8,455 bases of DNA from contig CAYQEZ010000052.1 of assembly GCA_964416645.1 (NCBI GenBank), positions 1-8,455 of the forward strand. Direction: 5' to 3'. The notes under the pieces were generated by a model that saw only the letters and a list, made by a program, of their open reading frames with translations, searched no databases and was not told the origin of the DNA. Shown here in pieces: positions 1-6,500 of this stretch (position 1 is its first letter; each line of letters opens with the position of its first letter). This DNA comes from GCA-002282575 sp964416645 (GTDB lineage Bacteria > Pseudomonadota > Gammaproteobacteria > Thiomicrospirales > Thiomicrospiraceae). The position numbers and the translations under genes were made by a program.

Positions 1-23
1 CACTCGCCTAGCAGCAACCGATG
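1..23. other. unassigned end of an upstream unit
   Basis: Too short to identify. Stops occur in frame 3 (TAG, 9-11) and frame 1 (TGA, 22-24), so it may be the last codons or the 3' untranslated end of a gene on the + strand, since a terminator follows at once. In many proteobacteria the gene before tRNA-Trp and secE is tuf, but the few visible codons do not clearly match an EF-Tu C-terminus, so no name is given. Confidence 0.3.
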
Positions 24-55
24 AAAAAAGCCCGTCAGTAATGATGGGCTTTTTT
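24..55 (+). terminator. intrinsic terminator of the upstream unit
   Basis: An A-tract (24-29) is followed by a stem GCCCGTCA (30-37), a GTAA tetraloop (38-41), the returning arm TGATGGGC (42-49) with one G-T wobble (34/45), and six Ts (50-55). The A and T tracts can extend the stem, so the element could also work from the other strand. It separates the previous unit from the tRNA-Trp promoter, which begins about 30 bases later. Confidence 0.9.
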
Positions 56-86
56 GTTAGTTTTTGTAAAAAGGTTATTGTTATGC

Positions 87-115
87 TTGAAAATGGCAAG
101 TGATTAGCTTATAAT
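87..115 (+). promoter_or_regulatory. sigma-70 promoter for tRNA-Trp-secE-nusG
   Basis: The -35 box is TTGAAA (87-92, five of six consensus bases). The -10 box is a perfect TATAAT (110-115). The spacer is the ideal 17 bp. The DNA upstream of the -35 box (about 50-84) is rich in A and T runs, as in an UP element. The expected transcription start is near 121-123, leaving a leader of about 30 bases before the tRNA. This is the best promoter seen in the window and fits a growth-related stable RNA unit. Confidence 0.9.
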
Positions 116-122
116 AACCAGC

Positions 123-146
123 TGTTTTGCACTAAATGGTAAAACA
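123..146 (+). other. hairpin at the 5' end of the tRNA-Trp transcript
   Basis: TGTTTTGC (123-130) can pair with GTAAAACA (139-146), giving eight pairs including one G-T wobble, around the eight-base loop ACTAAATG. The predicted transcription start is near 122, so this stem would sit almost at the 5' end of the primary transcript and end six bases before the mature tRNA. It may shape 5' processing or protect the end. The pairing is seen; the role is inferred. Confidence 0.5.
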
Positions 147-151
147 ACTCC

Positions 152-225
152 AGGGGATTAGTTTAATGGTAGAACGAAGGATTCCAAATCCTTTGGTGAG
201 AGTTCGATTCTTTCATCCCCTGCCA
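152..225 (+). tRNA. trpT: tRNA-Trp (anticodon CCA)
   Basis: A complete cloverleaf can be folded. The acceptor stem is AGGGGAT (152-158) with ATCCCCT (215-221). The D stem is GTTT/GAAC around the loop AATGGTA. The anticodon stem AAGGA (177-181)/TCCTT (189-193) encloses the loop TTCCAAA with anticodon CCA at 184-186. The variable loop is TGGT, and the T stem GAGAG/CTTTC carries a TTCGATT loop. The discriminator is G222, and the 3' CCA is encoded (223-225). It decodes UGG for tryptophan. At 74 bases it is slightly shorter than the E. coli version, by one base in the D loop and one in the variable loop. The T stem and D stem each hold one G-T wobble. secE follows 26 bases later without a terminator. 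Confidence 0.97.
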
Positions 226-251
226 AATTCACTTTTCATTTCAAGCTAAGT

Positions 252-626
252 ATGAAACAACAAAACACCGCAACCCATTCTGTTGATAAGTTCCGTTATA
301 TTCTTTCGATCGCGTTGTTGCTTGCTTCGCTCGTTGCTTATTATGTGCTGACAGAGCTTGATTTGGCGCTTCGAGTATTAATTATTGTGGCTGGTGTAGC
401 AGTAGCTGTTGGTACTGTTTGGACATCGGCGTTTGGTGTTAATACGCGAAAACATTTAAATGATACACAGCGCGAAGTGCGTCAAGTGGTGTGGCCGACA
501 CGAGAACAGGCGATTCGCATGACACTGATTGTGTTTGTGGCTGTATTTGTAATCGGTCTGTTTTTATGGTTAGTTGATATGTTTTTCTTGTGGGCTATTC
601 AATCGCTCACAGGGCGTGGGGAGTAA
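252..626 (+). CDS. secE: preprotein translocase subunit SecE
   Basis: SecE is the small essential subunit that clamps and stabilises SecY in the inner-membrane SecYEG channel. The 124-residue protein has the three-helix layout usual in Gammaproteobacteria: hydrophobic segments at about 16-33, 41-58 and 91-117. The conserved amphipathic stretch before the last helix is visible as EVRQVVWPTREQA (about 75-87, WPT at 81-83), the family signature. Length is close to the E. coli protein (127). The start ATG is the only reasonable one because the next Met is residue 90, yet no good Shine-Dalgarno lies upstream (only AAGCTAAG close to the start). The early codons are A-rich, which may help initiation. 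It probably shares the tRNA-Trp transcript, and nusG follows after three bases. Confidence 0.97.
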   Translation: MKQQNTATHSVDKFRYILSIALLLASLVAYYVLTELDLALRVLIIVAGVAVAVGTVWTSAFGVNTRKHLNDTQREVRQVVWPTREQAIRMTLIVFVAVFVIGLFLWLVDMFFLWAIQSLTGRGE

Positions 627-629
627 GTA

Positions 630-1160
630 ATGCGTTGGTATGTAGTTCACGCCTACTCAGGCTATGAAAATTATGTCAAAAAGACATTGCAAGAGTATAT
701 TGATCGCGCCAACATGCAAGAACACTTCGGTGACATTCTTGTGCCTTCTGAAGAAGTGGTTGAAATTCGTGACGGTAAAAAACGTAAAAGCGAGCGTAAG
801 TTCTTTCCAGGTTATGTATTAGTTCAAATGGAAATGGATGATGCGGTATGGCATTTGGTGCGTAGTGTTCCACGTGTCATGGGGTTTATTGGCGGTACAG
901 CCGATAAACCAGCGCCAATTACGGATCGTGAAGCCAAACAGATTCTTCAGCGCATGGAAGAAGGTGCTGAGCGCCCGCGTCCTAAAATCTTGTTCGAGCC
1001 AGGCGAAGTGGTGCGTGTCACCAATGGTCCTTTTGCGGATTTTGAAGCCGTTGTTGAAGAAGTGGATTACGATAAAAATAAACTCAAAGTTTCGGTGTTG
1101 ATTTTTGGTCGCTCAACACCAGTCGAGTTGGAATTTACCCAAGTCGAAAAGACGGCCTAA
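630..1160 (+). CDS. nusG: transcription termination/antitermination factor NusG
   Basis: NusG binds elongating RNA polymerase through its N-terminal NGN domain, and links it to Rho, or to ribosomal protein S10 and the ribosome, through its C-terminal KOW domain. The 176 residues contain the NGN domain (about 1-105) with the start MRWYVVHAYSGYE and the hallmark FFPGYVLVQM (58-67). The KOW motif (about 125-152) has GEVVRVTNGPFADFEAVVEE, and the family ending STPVELEF lies at 162-169. Length is close to E. coli (181). Its Shine-Dalgarno GGGGAG (618-623) lies inside the last codons of secE with a six-base spacer, so the two genes are likely translationally coupled. NusG is a regulator of the transcription machinery encoded further downstream in the same cluster. 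Confidence 0.98.
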   Translation: MRWYVVHAYSGYENYVKKTLQEYIDRANMQEHFGDILVPSEEVVEIRDGKKRKSERKFFPGYVLVQMEMDDAVWHLVRSVPRVMGFIGGTADKPAPITDREAKQILQRMEEGAERPRPKILFEPGEVVRVTNGPFADFEAVVEEVDYDKNKLKVSVLIFGRSTPVELEFTQVEKTA

Positions 1161-1167
1161 CTAAACA

Positions 1168-1215
1168 GATTCGTTAGAATCACGGGAAGTTTGATTTAGG
1201 TCAAACGCTATACCC
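1168..1215 (+). promoter_or_regulatory. rplK leader with hairpins; possible L1 autoregulatory site
   Basis: Two clear stems lie in the nusG-rplK gap. The first is GATTC (1168-1172)/GAATC (1177-1181) with loop GTTA. The second is GTTTGA (1189-1194)/TCAAAC (1201-1206) with loop TTTAGG. The second can be closed further out by GGG (1184-1186) with CCC (1213-1215), leaving an asymmetric internal loop AA opposite GCTATA. In E. coli, L1 represses rplK-rplA by binding a leader structure that mimics its 23S rRNA site, where GGGAG stands opposite GAAATACC. The GGGAAG/GCTATACCC arrangement here resembles that. The pairing is seen; L1 binding is inferred. Confidence 0.55.
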
Positions 1216-1233
1216 TTAATATGGAGCTATAAC

Positions 1234-1662
1234 ATGGCAAAAAAAATTACAGGCTATATCAAGCTGCAAGTACCAGCTGGTAAAGCAAATCCTTCTCCAC
1301 CCATCGGTCCTGCGCTAGGTCAAAAAGGTGTGAACATCATGGGTTTTTGTAAAGAGTTCAATGCGGCAACTCAAAGCATGGAACCTGGTTTACCTTTACC
1401 TGTTGTTATCACGGTTTACGCTGATAAAAGCTTCAGCTTTATCCTGAAAACACCACCAGCTTCGTTCTTGCTGAAAAAAGCGGCAGGTATCACCAGTGGT
1501 TCAGCGATTCCTAACCGTAATAAGGTGGGTAAAGTAACTGACGCGCAGATCGAACAAATTGCAACAACAAAGATGCCTGACTTGAATGCTAACGACATGG
1601 ATGCTGCTAAGCGTACCATCGCTGGCACTGCTCGTAGCATGGGCTTAGTGGTAGAGGGTTAA
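1234..1662 (+). CDS. rplK: 50S ribosomal protein L11
   Basis: L11 binds 23S rRNA helices 43-44 at the base of the L10-L12 stalk, in the GTPase-associated centre, and is needed for the RelA stringent response. The 142-residue length equals that of E. coli. The N-terminal domain has the proline-rich NPSPPIGPALGQKGVNIMG segment (20-38), the part bound by thiostrepton-type antibiotics near the rRNA. The C-terminal rRNA-binding domain includes TPPASFLLKKAAG (74-86) and ends in the conserved GTARSMGLVVEG. The start MAKK keeps the lysine that PrmA methylates in relatives. A good Shine-Dalgarno GGAG (1223-1226) stands seven bases before the ATG. rplA follows after five bases, the usual rplK-rplA pair. 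Confidence 0.98.
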   Translation: MAKKITGYIKLQVPAGKANPSPPIGPALGQKGVNIMGFCKEFNAATQSMEPGLPLPVVITVYADKSFSFILKTPPASFLLKKAAGITSGSAIPNRNKVGKVTDAQIEQIATTKMPDLNANDMDAAKRTIAGTARSMGLVVEG

Positions 1663-1667
1663 TAGAA

Positions 1668-2369
1668 ATGGCAAAACTAACTAAACGCCAAAAGGCAATG
1701 CGTGCTGCGGTTTCTTCAACCAAAACTTACGCAATCGATGAAGCCATCACGATTTTAAAATCATTTGCTTCAACTAAGTTTTCAGAGTCTATGGATGTTG
1801 CGGTTAACTTGGGTATCGATCCACGTAAATCTGACCAAGTTGTTCGTGGTGCTACGGTATTGCCTAACGGTACAGGTAAAACCGTTCGCGTTGCTGTGTT
1901 CACTCAAGGTCCTAATGCCGATAAAGCACGCGAAGCGGGTGCTGAGTTTGTCGGTATGGAAGACTTAGCTGAACAAGTTAAAAGTGGCATGATGGATTTT
2001 GACGTGGTTATCGCTAGCCCAGACGCAATGCGCGTTGTAGGTGCTTTGGGTACTGTGTTAGGTCCACGTGGTTTGATGCCAAACCCGAAAGTTGGTACGG
2101 TAACGCCTGATGTTGCTAGCGCGGTTAAAAACGCTAAGGCAGGTCAAGTTCGATTCCGTGCTGATAAAGGCGGTGTGGTACATACAACCATCGGTAAGTT
2201 GGCTTTTGAACCTAACGCACTCAAAGAAAACTTAGTGGCGCTACTGTCTGATTTGCAAAAAGCTAAACCAGCGGCTGCAAAGGGCGTCTACATGAAAAAA
2301 GTAACCATATCATCTACCCAGGGTCCTGGTGTGACTGTTGATATGAACAGTGTGAGCCTAGGCGCTTAA
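1668..2369 (+). CDS. rplA: 50S ribosomal protein L1
   Basis: L1 forms the mobile L1 stalk of the large subunit, which guides deacylated tRNA out of the E site. In E. coli it is also the translational repressor of the rplK-rplA message. The 233-residue protein (E. coli 234) has the two-domain L1 fold, with domain II at about 70-156. The family signature GTVLGPRGLMPNPKVGTVT lies at 128-146, and the RNA-binding N-terminal region has SMDVAVNLGIDPRKSDQVVRG (41-61). The Shine-Dalgarno GAGGG (1654-1658) is inside the end of rplK, nine bases before the ATG, which suggests translational coupling to L11. A long untranslated gap follows, leading to the L10-L12 pair. Confidence 0.98.
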   Translation: MAKLTKRQKAMRAAVSSTKTYAIDEAITILKSFASTKFSESMDVAVNLGIDPRKSDQVVRGATVLPNGTGKTVRVAVFTQGPNADKAREAGAEFVGMEDLAEQVKSGMMDFDVVIASPDAMRVVGALGTVLGPRGLMPNPKVGTVTPDVASAVKNAKAGQVRFRADKGGVVHTTIGKLAFEPNALKENLVALLSDLQKAKPAAAKGVYMKKVTISSTQGPGVTVDMNSVSLGA

Positions 2370-2385
2370 TTGCGACTGGGTACAC

Positions 2386-2504
2386 GAGATGGCTGTCCTT
2401 GCATGCAAGGCTGCTCATCTCAGACCGCAGGTGCTACTAACCTAGCTTAAATTGGCCTGCGCAGAAGGGAAGCCACCATCTTGAGATGGTTCACTCGTTA
2501 GGAG
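2386..2504 (+). promoter_or_regulatory. L10 leader: autoregulatory RNA upstream of rplJ
   Basis: This fills most of the 141-base rplA-rplJ gap. Hairpin 1 has an outer stem GAGATG (2386-2391)/CATCTC (2416-2421), an internal loop, and a terminal stem CCTTG/CAAGG (2397-2410). Hairpin 2 is closed by CGCAGG (2426-2431)/CCTGCG (2456-2461) and contains GCTA/TAGC (2433-2446). Hairpin 3 is ACCATC (2475-2480)/GATGGT (2485-2490) with loop TTGA, ten bases before the TAGGAG ribosome-binding site (2499-2504). In E. coli the L10-L12 complex binds such a leader and represses rplJL translation; the GACCGCAGGTG...CCTGCG segment closely resembles what I recall of that leader. No convincing promoter was found in the gap. 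Confidence 0.8.
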
Positions 2505-2510
2505 AAATTA

Positions 2511-3005
2511 ATGGCACTTAAACTTGAAGACAAAAAACAGGTCGTCGAGGAAGTGTCTGCTTTAGCTCAATCTGCATTGGCAGTTGTGGCTGCGGAATAC
2601 CGTGGTTTGACTGCTAGCCAGATGGATAGCTTACGTGGTGAAGCGCGTAAAGCAAACGTAACAGTGCGTGTTGTTAAGAACACTCTGGCGCGTCGTGCTT
2701 TAGCGGGTTCAGCACATGAGCCTATGGCAGAGACTTTAACGGGACCATTGATCCTGTTGTTTTCAATAGAAGATCATGGTTCTGCGGCAAAAGTTACCCA
2801 AGAATTCGCTAAGAAAAATGACAAGCTTGTTGCACGTTCTTTGTCAATTGGTTCTGGCGCCTTGGGTGCTGATCGCCTTGCTGCAATTGCTGCATTGCCG
2901 AACCGCAACCAAGCAATTGCGATGCTCATGAGCGTCATGAAAGCACCAGTGGGCAAACTTGCTCGTACTTTGGCTGCTATTCGCGACGCGAAAGAAGCCG
3001 CATAA
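2511..3005 (+). CDS. rplJ: 50S ribosomal protein L10
   Basis: L10 anchors the L7/L12 dimers to the 50S subunit and forms the stalk base with L11. With L12 bound it represses its own message in E. coli. The 164-residue protein (E. coli 165) has the globular RNA-binding domain with YRGLTASQMDSLR (29-41) and VRVVKNTLARRAL (52-64). A linker is followed by a C-terminal helix from about NRNQAIAMLMSVMKAP to GKLARTLAAIRDAKEAA, the L12-docking region. A strong TAGGAG site (2499-2504) stands six bases before the ATG. The gene is separated from rplA by a structured leader and from rplL by 43 bases, the standard L10-L12 unit. Confidence 0.98.
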   Translation: MALKLEDKKQVVEEVSALAQSALAVVAAEYRGLTASQMDSLRGEARKANVTVRVVKNTLARRALAGSAHEPMAETLTGPLILLFSIEDHGSAAKVTQEFAKKNDKLVARSLSIGSGALGADRLAAIAALPNRNQAIAMLMSVMKAPVGKLARTLAAIRDAKEAA

Positions 3006-3048
3006 CTCATATTTTTGTTACTCGACCCCCTGTTTTAGGAGATAAATC

Positions 3049-3417
3049 ATGGCTGTTACTAAAGAAGACATCCTTAATGCCGTTGCCGAAATGTCGGTTA
3101 TGGAAATCGTTGAATTAATTTCTGCAATGGAAGAAAAATTTGGCGTAACTGCTGCTGTTGCAGTAGCTGCTGGTCCTGCTGCTGTTGCTGAAGCAGTAGA
3201 AGAAAAAACTGAATTTGACGTAGTGTTGTTAGACGCTGGTGCAAACAAAGTTGCTTGTATTAAAGTTGTTCGTGGACTAACTGGCTTAGGCTTGAAAGAA
3301 GCTAAAGACGCAGTTGAAGGCGCTCCTACGGTTGTTAAAGCTGGTGTGTCTAAAGACGATGCTGAAAAAGCGAAAAAAGAGTTGGAAGAAGCTGGCGCGA
3401 AAGTCGAAATCAAATAA
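3049..3417 (+). CDS. rplL: 50S ribosomal protein L7/L12
   Basis: L7/L12 is the only multi-copy ribosomal protein. Dimers on L10 recruit and stimulate the translational GTPases (EF-Tu, EF-G, IF2). The 122 residues (E. coli 121) show the dimerising N-terminal domain (about 1-33, SVMEIVELISAMEEKFGV), an Ala/Val/Gly-rich hinge (about 34-50), and the factor-binding C-terminal domain (about 53-122) with EFDVVLLDAGANKV, GLGLKEAKDAVE and the ending GAKVEIK. The ribosome-binding site AGGAG (3037-3041) has a seven-base spacer, fitting the high expression needed. One oddity is Cys70 in KVACIK, where I recall valine in E. coli. The large antisense frame over this gene reflects its GC-biased Ala/Lys/Glu codons and is not a gene. 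Confidence 0.98.
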   Translation: MAVTKEDILNAVAEMSVMEIVELISAMEEKFGVTAAVAVAAGPAAVAEAVEEKTEFDVVLLDAGANKVACIKVVRGLTGLGLKEAKDAVEGAPTVVKAGVSKDDAEKAKKELEEAGAKVEIK

Positions 3418-3424
3418 TTTTGGC

Positions 3425-3449
3425 TTGCCACTTCAGGCAACACAGGCAA
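3425..3449 (+). repeat. CAGGCAA direct repeat and hairpin after rplL
   Basis: TTGCC (3425-3429) can pair with GGCAA at 3436-3440, a five-pair stem with a six-base loop, or with the second GGCAA at 3445-3449. The repeated unit is CAGGCAA. No T run follows directly, so this is not a terminator by itself. It may be part of a processing or stability element between rplL and rpoB. Its role is unknown. Confidence 0.45.
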
Positions 3450-3450
3450 T

Positions 3451-3484
3451 GGCTGGGGGTTTGTTCTTCCGGCCTTTGTCTTTT
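3451..3484 (+). terminator. rplL-rpoB attenuator (partial terminator)
   Basis: GGCTGGGGG (3451-3459) pairs with CTTCCGGCC (3466-3474) around loop TTTGTT, giving nine pairs of which three are G-T. A U-rich run TTTGTCTTTT (3475-3484) follows. This has the form of an intrinsic terminator with an interrupted U tract, placed 33 bases after the rplL stop. In E. coli a terminator at the same place lets only a minority of polymerases continue into rpoB, so that ribosomal protein output exceeds polymerase output. That role is inferred here. Because rpoBC has no clear promoter of its own, read-through must be substantial. Confidence 0.75.
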
Positions 3485-3528
3485 GGTATTTAACATACCC
3501 CCCCAGGGAAGGGTGATGTCCCCCGGAA
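3485..3528 (+). other. structured spacer before rpoB, competing with the attenuator
   Basis: A small hairpin GGTAT/ATACC (3485-3499) is directly followed by CCCCCAG (3500-3506). That segment can pair with CTGGGGG (3453-3459) in the 5' arm of the attenuator. Further on, CCGGAA (3523-3528) can pair with TTCCGG (3467-3472) in its 3' arm. GGGA/TCCC (3506-3509/3519-3522) is another option. In E. coli this spacer is cut by RNase III. Here such a role is only a possibility. Confidence 0.45.
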
Positions 3529-3549
3529 TTTCTACATTGTCTAACCCAT

Positions 3550-3553
3550 GAGG
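3550..3553 (+). promoter_or_regulatory. rpoB ribosome-binding site (decides the start)
   Basis: GAGG stands six bases before the ATG at 3560. An in-frame ATG four codons upstream (3548) overlaps this site and has no Shine-Dalgarno of its own, because TTGTCTAACCC precedes it. The 3560 start also gives MNYSFTEKKRIRKDF, which aligns from its first residue with the E. coli beta start MVYSYTEKKRIRKDF. Confidence 0.85.
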
Positions 3554-3559
3554 TTATCG

Positions 3560-6500
3560 ATGAATTACTCTTTCACAGAGAAAAAGCGAATCCGTAAAGA
3601 TTTTGCAAAACGCGCTTCGGTGCTCCCCGTTCCTTATTTGCTTAGTTTGCAAAAGGAATCTTTTTTAGACTTCTTACAATTAGATATTGCTGCGGACAAA
3701 CGCAAAAACGTCGGTCTTCATGCATCTATGCGCTCGATTTTCCCCATTAAGGCGGTTTCTGGAGTGGCTGAATTGGAGTATGTGTCATACCGTGTTGGCG
3801 TACCAGAGTTTGATGTTAAAGAGTGTAAGCAACGTGGAGCGACTTATTCTGCGCCTTTACGAGCTAAATTACGTTTGGTGATTCTGGATAGAGATTCGCC
3901 CGAAAATAATCGTCAAATTAAATCGGTTAAAGAGCAAGAAGTTTACTTAGGCGATGTGCCATTGATGACTGAAAACGGTACTTTTATCATTAATGGTACT
4001 GAACGTGTTATCGTGAGCCAATTACACCGCTCGCCAGGCGTAATTTTCGATAGCGATAAGGGTAAAACCCATTCGTCGGGTAAAGTGTTGTTTAATGCGC
4101 GCATCATTCCTTATCGTGGCTCATGGTTAGACTTTGAGTTCGATCATCACGACATTTTATTTGTGCGTATTGACCGTCGTCGTAAATTACCTGTTACGGT
4201 ATTACTGCGTGCAATGGGCTTTGATAATACCAGTATTTTGTCGCAATTTTTCGAGCAAACCAGCGTTGCTTACGATGGTAAACAATTTGAATTAGCGATT
4301 GTTGATTCGCAGTTGAAAGGTGAAACAGCTACTTTTGATATCATGAACGGCGACAAGCTGATGGTTGAAGCAGGTAAGAAAATTACCGCTAAAACCATTC
4401 GTGATTTCAAAGCGGCTGGTATGGAAACTTTAGTTGTTCCCGAAGAGTTTTTGCTTGGCAAAGCGCTAATGAAAGACTTGATCGACAGTGACACAGGTGA
4501 AGTAATCGCCCTAGCAAACGATGTCATTAACCAAGAACGATTAGAAAAAATTAAGTTAATGTCATCGGTTAACCTTTCCTTGGTTTACACCAATGAGCTA
4601 GACCAAGGTGCGTTTATTTCTGAAACCATGCGTTTGGATAACACCAAAACAGCACTCGATGCTTGGGTAGAAATTTACCGCATGATGCGTCCTGGTGAGC
4701 CACCCACAGCTGAATCATCAGAAAAACTCTTTAACAGCTTGTTCTTCTCGCAAGAGCGTTATGACTTGTCAGATGTCGGTCGTATGAAGCTCAACCGTCG
4801 TTTACACCGCGATCACAATGAAGGTGATTTGGTGTTGTCGAACAATGACATTATCGATGTGATTAAAGAACTGATCACCATTCGTAATGGTAAGAGCGTG
4901 GTTGATGATATTGATACGCTGGCTAACCGTCGTGTACGTGCGGTGGGTGAAATGGCAGAAAATGCGTTCCGTGTCGGTTTAGTGCGTGTTGAACGTGCGG
5001 TACGTGAGCGTTTGAATTTGGCTGAGTCAGAAGGCTTGATGCCCCAAGACTTAATCAATGCCAAACCCATTTCAGCAGCGATTAAAGAGTTCTTTGGTTC
5101 AAGCCAATTGTCTCAGTTCATGGATCAAGTAAACCCACTATCTGAGATTACGCATAAGCGTCGTGTTTCTGCGCTTGGCCCAGGTGGCTTAACGCGTGAG
5201 CGTGCAGGCTTCGAGGTGCGTGACGTACATCCCACTCACTATGGTCGCGTTTGCCCGATTGAAACTCCCGAGGGTCCAAACATTGGTTTGATTAACTCGC
5301 TTGCGGTTTATGCACGAACCAATGAATATGGTTTCATTGAAACGCCTTACCGCCGTGTCGTTAATGGTCAGGTAACGGATATTGTGGACTATGTATCTGC
5401 GATTGATGAAGCGGACTATGTGATTGCTCAGGCGAATGCGGCGACGAATGCTGAAGGTCAGTTAACGGATGACTTCGTGCCAGCACGTTTCCAAAACGAG
5501 TTTACGCTGAAACAAGCCAGTGAAGTCCAGTATATGGATATTTCACCGAAGCAAATCGTATCGGTTGCGGCCTCGTTGATTCCTTTCCTAGAGCATGACG
5601 ATGCCAACCGTGCCCTCATGGGCTCGAACATGCAACGTCAAGCTGTGCCGACTTTGCGTGCGCAGAAGCCGTTAGTGGGAACGGGTATGGAACGTACCGT
5701 TGCTATTGACTCGGGCGTTGCGGTTGTCGCTAAACGTGGTGGCGTGGTGGTATCTTCTGATGCTGCTCGTGTGGTTGTGCGTGTCAATGAAGACGAAATC
5801 ACTATGGGTGAGACGGGCGTTGACATCTACAATCTAACTAAATACATGCGTTCAAACCAAAACACCTGTATTAATCAGCGTGTTATCGTCAAAACAGGTG
5901 ATGTGATCGGTAAGGGAGATGTGTTAGCTGATGGTCCTTCTACCGACTTAGGTGAGTTGGCCCTGGGTCAGAACATGCGTATCGCTTTTATGCCCTGGAA
6001 CGGTTACAACTATGAAGACTCGATTTTAATTTCGGAGCGTGTTGTACAAGAAGACCGTTACACCACCATCCACATTGAAGAGTTGTCTTGTTTAGCACGT
6101 GACACCAAGCTAGGTCCAGAAGAAATTTCTGCCGATATTCCTAACGTCGGTGAGTCAGCGTTAGGCTTGCTTGATGACTGTGGTATGGTCTATGTCGGTG
6201 CTAACGTCAAACCAGGTGATATTCTGGTCGGTAAAGTAACGCCAAAAGGCGAAACGCAACTGACGCCTGAAGAGAAGCTATTACGTGCTATCTTCGGTGA
6301 AAAAGCCTCTGATGTTAAAGACACCTCGTTGCGCGTGCCTTCAGGTATTGAAGGAACGGTTATTGACGTTCAAGTCTTCTTACGTGATGGTGCTGAGAAA
6401 GACCGCCGTACGCGTGACATCGAAGAGGCTGAACTGAAAGTCGTTCGTCAAGATTTGCAAGACCAGAAAAAGATTTTGTCGCAAGACGTTTACCGTCGTG

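Noticed and set aside
1..23. Naming the left edge as the end of tuf
   Set aside because: Gene order suggests it, but the few readable codons (ending Leu-Ala-stop in frame 3) do not clearly match an EF-Tu C-terminus.
838..1101. 87-codon + strand frame inside nusG, plus similar frames inside rplA, rplJ and rpoB on either strand
   Set aside because: These are shadows of well-conserved genes. Their products resemble no family I know, and none has supporting signals.
1191..1220. Possible rplK promoter, TTGATT (1191-1196) with CTTAAT (1215-1220)
   Set aside because: The spacing is 18 and the -10 box is weak. The TTGATT lies within a hairpin arm and its loop, so the leader RNA explains it better. 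TATACC (1209-1214) is too close to that -35. A real start site here, as in E. coli, is not excluded.
2338..2371. Possible rplJ promoter starting with TTGATA (2338-2343) at the end of rplA
   Set aside because: No acceptable -10 box lies 16-18 bases downstream (GGCGCT at the ideal place).
3018..3449. 143-codon open frame on the - strand covering all of rplL
   Set aside because: It mirrors the biased codons of rplL, gives a low-complexity Ser/Ala/Thr-rich product with no recognisable domain, and has no independent promoter or ribosome-binding site.
3548..3559. Alternative rpoB start four codons earlier (ATG at 3548)
   Set aside because: That ATG overlaps the GAGG ribosome-binding site and has no site of its own, and the added residues MRLS are not part of the conserved N-terminus.
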